This document shows, piece after piece, positions 59,051-64,000 of a DNA stretch of 64,000 nt. Within the stretch, counting starts at the first letter, position 1, and every line of letters starts with the position of its first letter. The position numbers were made by a program, and so were the translations under genes. The stretch covers positions 2,294,001-2,358,000 of the forward strand of contig CP091034.1 in the NCBI GenBank assembly GCA_039725955.1, written 5' to 3'. Under the pieces are notes generated by a model, which saw nothing but the letters and a program-made list of their open reading frames with translations, was not told the origin of the DNA and searched no databases. This DNA is from Sinorhizobium sp. B11 (GTDB taxonomy: Bacteria; Pseudomonadota; Alphaproteobacteria; Rhizobiales; Rhizobiaceae).

Positions 59051-59401
59051 ATGACGAAGCATCGTATCTATTCGGTCAGCGTCGCAAGCGTTTACCCTCA
59101 CTATGTCGCCAAGGCCGAGAAGAAGGGCCGCACCAAAGCCGAGGTCGATGAGATCATCTGCTGGCTGACGGGGCACAGCCCGGAGAGCCTGGACGCTGAA
59201 CTGGCGCAGAAAACCAGCTTCGAGGATTTCTTTGCGCAGGCGCCGGCGATGAACCCGTCCCGGTCGCTGATATCTGGTGTCGTCTGTGGCGTGCGCGTCG
59301 AAGAGATCGAGGAGCCGACCATGCGGGAGATCCGCTACCTGGACAAGCTGGTCGATGAGCTCGCCAGGGGAAAGGCGATGGAGAAAATCCTGCGGGCATA
59401 G
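59051..59401 (+). CDS. DUF2200 family protein
   Basis: The protein is 116 aa with a strong GGAGGAGG before the ATG. It opens KHRIYSVSVASVYPHYVAKAEKKGRT (in part) and contains IICWLTGH and MREIRYLDKLVDELARGK, all typical of DUF2200. The family is widespread and has no known function. The last helix is amphipathic. It is followed by a convergent hairpin. Confidence 0.93.
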   Translation: MTKHRIYSVSVASVYPHYVAKAEKKGRTKAEVDEIICWLTGHSPESLDAELAQKTSFEDFFAQAPAMNPSRSLISGVVCGVRVEEIEEPTMREIRYLDKLVDELARGKAMEKILRA

Positions 59402-59447
59402 CCGCGGCCCGGCCCGTGGCTATGACTCCGCGTCGTGGAGACCACTC

Positions 59448-59475
59448 CCGCTGGCCGGAGCAATTCCGGCAGCGG
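59448..59475. terminator. Hairpin between convergent genes
   Basis: CCGCTGGCCGG (59448-59458) and CCGGCAGCGG (59466-59475) form a 10-bp stem with one bulge and a seven-base loop. It lies between DUF2200 and the DapA-like gene stop. Confidence 0.5.
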
Positions 59476-59482
59476 AAATGCT

Positions 59483-60385
59483 CTACCGGCCGACTGCGGC
59501 ACCAAGGCTTTGAAGCGCCTCGCGCACCCGCCCGCGTGCGGCCTCGGCAAGGCCGAGCACCGGGCGCGGCGGCGAAAACCGGCCGAGGCCGATGAGATCG
59601 GCAATCGTATACATGACACGGAAACTGCCGAATTCCTTGAACAGCGCCCAGAGCGGCGCGAAGGCCTCGTTGATGCGTCCCGCCTCCGTGGTGTCACCTG
59701 CCTGCGCGGCCCTCGTCAGCTTCAGCGCCTCGGCGGGCAGCAGGCCCGCAACCACGCTGTACCAGCCATCGGCGCCTGCGAGCAGCGCATCCGCCGCAAT
59801 CCAGTCGCCGCTATAGCCGAGCGCGAAACCATCTGGCGTCACCGCACGGAGACTTTTGATCTCGCCTGCAATATCGCCATTGGCAGGCAGCGGCATCTTC
59901 ACCGCCTGGACGGTGCCAAGCCTGGCAAGCCGGGCGATCAGCTCGGCGCTGAAGGTGAATTTCGTCGTGCCCGGATTGTTGTAGATGCAGAGCGGCAGCT
60001 GCCCGGCATCGGCGACAGCGGCAAAATGCTCGTAGACCTCGTCGTCGGTGAGCGGCGTATAGGAGACCGGCGCGAGCAGCAGGCCATCCGCCCCAAGCTC
60101 CCGCGCATCCCTGGCGAGCGCCTGCGCCTCATCCGTCCGGAGCGCGCCGACACCGACGATGACAGGGATCTTGCCGCCGACGGCAGACATGGCCGCCTCC
60201 ACCGCCCGGCGCCGCTCTTGGCGCGACAGGAAGGCATAGGCGCCGGTGCTGCCGAGCAACCCGATGGAATCTGCGCCCGCGGCCTCAATGCGGCCGAGCA
60301 ACATGGCGAGCGCGCCGGTATCGACAATGCCCGAGGCATCGGCCGGCGTGATCGGAAAGGCGGAAAGGCCATGGAAAAGCGGCAT
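59483..60385 (-). CDS. DapA/NAL-family aldolase
   Basis: The protein is 300 aa of the (beta/alpha)8 class I aldolase type. LLGSTGAYAFLSRQER is the phosphate/substrate loop, YNNPGTTKFTF carries the catalytic Tyr, and VQAVKMPLP carries the Schiff-base Lys. The TGE-type motif of true DHDPS is changed to TGA. It is therefore likely not dihydrodipicolinate synthase but a sugar-acid or hydroxyproline-type aldolase/dehydratase. It is 14 bases downstream of the LysE-family gene and shares its operon. Confidence 0.87.
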   Translation of the reverse strand: MPLFHGLSAFPITPADASGIVDTGALAMLLGRIEAAGADSIGLLGSTGAYAFLSRQERRRAVEAAMSAVGGKIPVIVGVGALRTDEAQALARDARELGADGLLLAPVSYTPLTDDEVYEHFAAVADAGQLPLCIYNNPGTTKFTFSAELIARLARLGTVQAVKMPLPANGDIAGEIKSLRAVTPDGFALGYSGDWIAADALLAGADGWYSVVAGLLPAEALKLTRAAQAGDTTEAGRINEAFAPLWALFKEFGSFRVMYTIADLIGLGRFSPPRPVLGLAEAARGRVREALQSLGAAVGR

Positions 60386-60399
60386 CGGGAATTTCCTTC

Positions 60400-61035
60400 T
60401 TATGCGCGTGACAGCAGGAGCTTCATGCCGGCGGCACCGAAGACGAGCGCCAGCGTGCCCTCGATCCAGCGCCGCGCGTGGCGATACATGCGGATCATCG
60501 GCGCGGTGGAGAAGACCAGCGCATAACCGCAGAAGATGGTGATGCTGAGAATGGCGCAGCCCGCGAGGATGACGGCGACGGTCGCCGGCGTCGCGCCCGG
60601 GCCGAGACCAAGCGTCATGGTCGCGATCCAGCCGAGCAGCGCCTTCGGGTTGGTCAGGTGCATCAGCAGGCCGCGGCGATAAAGGCTGAAGCCCGAGGCC
60701 GGCTTGATGGCATCGAGCGGCCTGCCCTGCTTCTCATCCGAGGTCATGGCGGATTTGCCGGCCTTGTAGGCGAGGAACATGAGGTAAAGCCCGCCGGCTA
60801 TCTTCAGGACAACGAGCGCCTGCGCATATTGCGCCAGAACGGCCGAAACCCCTGTTGCCGCCATCGAGCCCCAGAAGAGCGAGCCGCTGACGACGCCTGC
60901 GGCAATCATCAGCGCCGACTGGCGCCCCTGATGCATGGCGACACCCATGATGCGCATATTGCTGGGACCGGGGCTGGCTGCGGCGATGATATAGGCGGTG
61001 AAGACTAGGGCAAGGTGATGCGGATCGACGTTCAT
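60400..61035 (-). CDS. LysE/RhtB family exporter
   Basis: The protein is 211 aa with about six hydrophobic segments. It opens with the RhtB pattern ALVFTAYIIAAASPGPSNMRIMG, followed by LYLMFLAYKAGKSA and LTNPKALLGWIATM. Such proteins export homoserine, threonine or similar amino acids. It overlaps no gene but lies 14 bases before the aldolase gene, which suggests that the two handle a related amino-acid derivative. Confidence 0.92.
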   Translation of the reverse strand: MNVDPHHLALVFTAYIIAAASPGPSNMRIMGVAMHQGRQSALMIAAGVVSGSLFWGSMAATGVSAVLAQYAQALVVLKIAGGLYLMFLAYKAGKSAMTSDEKQGRPLDAIKPASGFSLYRRGLLMHLTNPKALLGWIATMTLGLGPGATPATVAVILAGCAILSITIFCGYALVFSTAPMIRMYRHARRWIEGTLALVFGAAGMKLLLSRA

Positions 61036-61074
61036 TCCGGTTTCCCAAGGTCGTGATTGAGGCGCATGCAGCCG

Positions 61075-61683
61075 TCACATGCCGTTCAGGAGCTTGAACG
61101 CGATCAGCCACATCACGCAAGCGATGATGGTCTCGAGAATGCGCCAGGAAACCGGCCGTGAAAAGATGGGACGAAGCCAGGCCGCACCATATCCCAGCGA
61201 AAAAAAGAACAGGAAGGAGCTGCTCACCGCCCCTGCGGCAAAGGCGGCCTGATGGCCGGCAAAACGCGTCGAGATCGTGCCGAGCAGGATCACCGTATCG
61301 AGATAGACATGCGGATTGAGCCAGGTCAGCGCCAGGCACATGGCCATGGTCTTGCCGAAGCTTGCCCCCGCCCCGTTTGCAACCTGCAGCGTGCCCGAAG
61401 ACCAGACCGCCGAATAGAGGCTTTTTGCCCCATACCAGATGAGGAACGCCGCCCCGCCATAACGCATGACCGGATCGAGAAAGGGCATGAGCTTCACCAC
61501 CTGCGCCAGGCTGGTGACGCCGATGACGATCAGGATCGCATCCGAAAGCGCGCAGGCAAGGCAGACGGCAAAGACATATTCGTTGCGCAAGCCCTGGCGC
61601 AGGATGAAGGCATTCTGCGCGCCGATCGCCACGATCAGGCTGAGGCCGGCGGCCATGCCGGTGAAATAGGTCGAGATGTCCAT
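61075..61683 (-). CDS. argO: LysE/ArgO-type basic amino-acid exporter
   Basis: The protein is 202 aa with six hydrophobic segments. The opening GMAAGLSLIVAIGAQNAFILRQGL and the segment CLALTWLNPHVYLDTVILLG match LysE/ArgO closely. It exports arginine or lysine when internal levels rise. It is divergent from an ArgP-like LysR gene, the standard arrangement, so control by that regulator is very likely. The second exporter gene follows 39 bases downstream. Confidence 0.93.
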   Translation of the reverse strand: MDISTYFTGMAAGLSLIVAIGAQNAFILRQGLRNEYVFAVCLACALSDAILIVIGVTSLAQVVKLMPFLDPVMRYGGAAFLIWYGAKSLYSAVWSSGTLQVANGAGASFGKTMAMCLALTWLNPHVYLDTVILLGTISTRFAGHQAAFAAGAVSSSFLFFFSLGYGAAWLRPIFSRPVSWRILETIIACVMWLIAFKLLNGM

Positions 61684-61783
61684 GATATCAGAGAGTTCCG
61701 TCGCGTTGTTGCAACGCTCCGTAGACCGATCGATCGGATTAGGCTAATTAATCATCCTTACGTCAATTAAGCGCAGCTTACCC
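61684..61783. promoter_or_regulatory. argO/argP divergent promoter region
   Basis: The 100-base gap holds a GCGTTG-TTG-CAACGC dyad (near 61702-61716) and an AT-rich stretch with TTAAT...ATTAA half-sites (61746-61769). It is the expected place for ArgP/LysG binding. Confidence 0.5.
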
Positions 61784-62680
61784 ATGATCGATTATCCTGC
61801 CCTTCGTGTCCTGCTTGCCGTGGTCCAGACCGGCAGCTTCGAAAGGGCCGCCGCCATCCTGAACGTCACGCCCTCTGCCGTCTCCCAGCGCATCAAGCAG
61901 CTGGAAGAGCGCGTTGGTGCTGCCCTCGTGGTGCGCGCAACGCCGTGCACGGCAACGGAAAAGGGCGACTGGCTCTGCCGCCACATGGAAAATGTCGGCA
62001 TGCTCGAAAGCGAATTGCTGGAGCACCTGCCGGCGCTGAGCGACCGCGACAATCCCGAACAGCGCGTCACGCTGCAGATCGCCACCAGCGCCGACAGCCT
62101 CGGCGCCTGGTTTCTGGAGGCGATGGCCGATTTCTCGAAAAGCTCGAACTACCTCCTCAACATCTCCATCGAGGATCAGGACCACACAGCCGAATGGCTG
62201 GAGCGCGGCCGCGTCATCGCCGCCGTCACCAGCATGGAAAAACCGGTCGCCGGCTGCCGCCGCTACTCGCTCGGCGCGCTGCGTTACCACGCCGCCGCCA
62301 GCCCCGAATTCGTGCGCCGCTATTTTCCCGACGGCGTCACCCCGGAAGCACTAGCCCGCGCCCCTTCCTTCACCTTCAACCAGAAGGACCGCCTGCAGGC
62401 GCAATGGATCCGCCGCACGCTCAAGACCGACGTCAACGTGCCGACCCACTGGCTGCCGGCCACGCAGGGCTTTCTCGATGCCGCCCTTCTCGGCATGGGC
62501 TGGGGCATGAACCCGACCCAGTTGACGCAGGCCCACATCAAGGCCGGCCGCCTCGTCGAGTTGATTCCGGACACGCCTCTCGATGTCGTCCTCTACTGGC
62601 AGATCAGCCGGCTCGCCGCGGACCGGCTTGCGGGCCTGACGCGGACGGTGATCGAGGTGGCGAGGCGGTCGCTGGTGTGA
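61784..62680 (+). CDS. argP: ArgP/LysG-type LysR regulator
   Basis: The protein is 298 aa. The HTH opens MIDYPALRVLLAVVQTGSFERAA (in part), then ILNVTPSAVSQRIKQLEERVG. The effector domain has IATSADSLGAWFLEA and FTFNQKDRLQAQW, characteristic of ArgP/IciA/LysG. These bind lysine or arginine and activate the divergent exporter. The gene faces argO across 100 bases. Confidence 0.93.
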   Translation: MIDYPALRVLLAVVQTGSFERAAAILNVTPSAVSQRIKQLEERVGAALVVRATPCTATEKGDWLCRHMENVGMLESELLEHLPALSDRDNPEQRVTLQIATSADSLGAWFLEAMADFSKSSNYLLNISIEDQDHTAEWLERGRVIAAVTSMEKPVAGCRRYSLGALRYHAAASPEFVRRYFPDGVTPEALARAPSFTFNQKDRLQAQWIRRTLKTDVNVPTHWLPATQGFLDAALLGMGWGMNPTQLTQAHIKAGRLVELIPDTPLDVVLYWQISRLAADRLAGLTRTVIEVARRSLV

Positions 62681-62736
62681 GGGTGATGTGGGGGGGTTAA
62701 CGGCGTCTGTTTTGCGTGGTCATCGCAAAAAGAACA

Positions 62737-62787
62737 GATGATCAGCACGATGCCCGAGACAGACTTACATCAAACGTGCTGATCATC
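62737..62787. repeat. 13-bp perfect inverted repeat between convergent genes
   Basis: GATGATCAGCACG (62737-62749) and CGTGCTGATCATC (62775-62787) match perfectly around 25 bases. A weaker hairpin (TCTGTT...AACAGA) lies just left of it, near 62706-62738. The pair may be a bidirectional terminator or the end of a degraded mobile element. Confidence 0.55.
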
Positions 62788-62807
62788 ATGAGGATTGATC
62801 GGGCGGG

Positions 62808-63569
62808 CTACTGAACGGTGTAGCCGCCATCAACAGGCAAAGCGTGTCCGATGATGTAGCTCGCCGCGTCGCTGCAAAGCCAGAGCACGGCGTCGGCGAT
62901 CTCTTCCGCTCCACCGAGCCGGTTCATTGGAACGACTTGCATCAACGCATCCATCGCTTCCGGCTGAGTCTCAAGCATTCCTGTGACCATGGGCGTCTCG
63001 ATGATGCCTGGGCAGATGGCGTTGATCCGGATTCCCTTGGCGGCGTATTCAAGCCCCGCGCTTTTGGTCAGACCGACCACGCCATGTTTTGAGGCATGAT
63101 AGATGCCCCGTTCTGCAATCCCTACCAGGCCTCCAAGAGAGGAGTTGTTCACGATTGCACCCGACCCCTGCTTGCGCATCTGCAGCAACTCATACTTCAT
63201 GCAGTTCCACACCCCCCGCAGATTGACCCCCATGACGAAGTCGTAGTCCTTGGGGTCTGCGTCAGCGGTCTCGGCGACGGGACTCTGGACTCCAGCATTG
63301 TTGAAAGCGGCATCAAGGCGGCCGAATTCCGCTACCGTCTTCTCGACCATGGCAGCAACCTGTTCCATGTCGGCTACGTCGCACTGAATGGCGATAGCGC
63401 GATGTCCTGAAGAGGTCAGGGAGTCAGCCGCAACGCGCACGGCGCTCTCATTGACGTCGGCAAGCGCGACCGCCGCTCCGGCCTCCGCAAAGGCCTTCGC
63501 AGCCGCCAGTCCCATGCCGGAAGCTGCACCCGTGACCAAAGCGACCTTGTTTTCGAAAGAGATGTTCAT
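62808..63569 (-). CDS. SDR family oxidoreductase
   Basis: The protein is 253 aa from the ATG at 63569. A GTG three codons earlier has a slightly better GGAA spacing. The cofactor motif is TGAASGMG, the structural motif NNAG, and the catalytic residues are NNSSLGG and IYHASKHG. LADVNE suggests NAD(H). It ends LPVDGGYTVQ. The start region is 41 bases upstream from the end of the next gene, an alpha/beta hydrolase, so the hydrolase and SDR are probably one operon. Confidence 0.9.
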   Translation of the reverse strand: MNISFENKVALVTGAASGMGLAAAKAFAEAGAAVALADVNESAVRVAADSLTSSGHRAIAIQCDVADMEQVAAMVEKTVAEFGRLDAAFNNAGVQSPVAETADADPKDYDFVMGVNLRGVWNCMKYELLQMRKQGSGAIVNNSSLGGLVGIAERGIYHASKHGVVGLTKSAGLEYAAKGIRINAICPGIIETPMVTGMLETQPEAMDALMQVVPMNRLGGAEEIADAVLWLCSDAASYIIGHALPVDGGYTVQ

Positions 63570-63610
63570 AGCATTCACTCACTGTTCCGATGAGAATTCG
63601 GCGTCGTCCA

Positions 63611-64000
63611 CTAGGCTGACAGGTGCTGATCGAAGAAGGACTCGAGCTTGTCCCACGGGATCAGGTCGACTTTGTCGTAGAGGTCAACGTGACCAGCGCC
63701 GGGAACGATGAACAACTCCCTGGGTTCAGCAGCCTTCGCAATCGCCTGTTCGCTGAAGAAGCGCGAATGGGCGTACTCGCCTGCGATCAGAAGAACAGGC
63801 CGAGGCGAGATCATGTCGACATGGTCGAACGGCCGGAAGTGCAGGTAGGATGGGTCACCCGAAACGTTCATGGCGGTCGTCGCGCGCGGGTGAGCGCCGC
63901 GGGGCGTCCGGTAATAATCGAAGAACTCCCGCGTGATCGCGTCCGTCTCGGATGTCAGGTTTTCCGGCAGTGCGCCGTATTGCTTCTGAGCACCCGCCGC
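63611..64000 (-). CDS. Alpha/beta hydrolase, cut by the window edge
   Basis: Only the C-terminal 129 residues are in the window; the start lies beyond 64000. The visible part contains TREFFDYYRTPRGAHPRA, SPRPVLLIAGEYAHSRFFSEQ (acid-region strand) and the catalytic His in VPGAGHVDLYDK. The end WDKLESFFDQHL is typical of YcjY/DLH-like hydrolases. The nucleophile lies outside. It precedes the SDR on the same strand. Confidence 0.8.
   Translation of the reverse strand, partial: AAGAQKQYGALPENLTSETDAITREFFDYYRTPRGAHPRATTAMNVSGDPSYLHFRPFDHVDMISPRPVLLIAGEYAHSRFFSEQAIAKAAEPRELFIVPGAGHVDLYDKVDLIPWDKLESFFDQHLSA

Overview
The window looks like part of a Rhizobiaceae genome (Rhizobium/Agrobacterium/Sinorhizobium group, Alphaproteobacteria). 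The DNA is GC-rich with alphaproteobacterial codon use, many starts follow GGAG-type ribosome-binding sites, and the intergenic spaces carry palindromic repeats of the kind scattered through rhizobial genomes. An HWE-family histidine kinase with a lone receiver, a class III cyclase fused to TPR-like repeats and an ArgO/ArgP pair also fit. I see no rRNA, tRNA, CRISPR array, prophage or intact insertion sequence. The content is typical accessory metabolism: about seven short-chain dehydrogenases (counting FabI), three LysR, two TetR and one HxlR regulators, and several small transporter modules.

Layout. 0-9.8 kb: a VOC protein/ABM protein/SDR row, a secreted dienelactone-hydrolase-like enzyme, a J-domain protein, a cold-shock gene with a long structured leader, a divergent HxlR/SDR pair, a metallo-beta-lactamase-fold hydrolase and small unknown genes. 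9.9-13.1 kb: a TetX-like FAD monooxygenase divergent from a TetR gene with two tandem operators, then an MFS exporter whose leader has a promoter, a mini-ORF and a terminator. 13.3-18.6 kb: a SUKH-like protein, a GT25 glycosyltransferase, and a ProX-like binding protein coupled to an L,D-transpeptidase. 18.8-28.1 kb: two RTX-type proteins of unusual architecture, with an EF-hand protein, a LysR gene, a histidine kinase, a LOG protein and an M20 hydrolase between them. 28.3-33.1 kb: a DUF308 protein/TetR pair sharing an operator motif, the cyclase, and the HWE kinase/receiver pair.

33.2-38.5 kb is a compact divergent cluster: a LysR regulator facing SDR, ChrR-like cupin, flavin amine oxidase, MFS transporter and GNAT acetyltransferase. 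It could oxidise, acetylate and export an amine. 38.5-48.2 kb resembles a low-oxygen or stress module. It has a P1B-type ATPase, a nucleoside deaminase, a GNAT, a universal stress protein, and a PhaC-like (DUF3141)/pta/ackA/fabI operon. FixK-type half-site palindromes lie upstream of the ATPase and between the stress protein and the PhaC-like operon.

48.2-57.5 kb: a Gly/Thr-rich secreted protein, an isochorismatase-fold protein lacking its catalytic cysteine, a second EF-hand protein, a BacA-like ABC exporter, DsbA-like/HbpS-like/SDR genes, and an SDR-ECF sigma operon with its own ECF-type promoter. 58-64 kb: a Tat-exported metallo-hydrolase, DUF2200, a DapA-family aldolase, two LysE-family exporters (one divergent from argP), an SDR and a hydrolase cut by the window edge.
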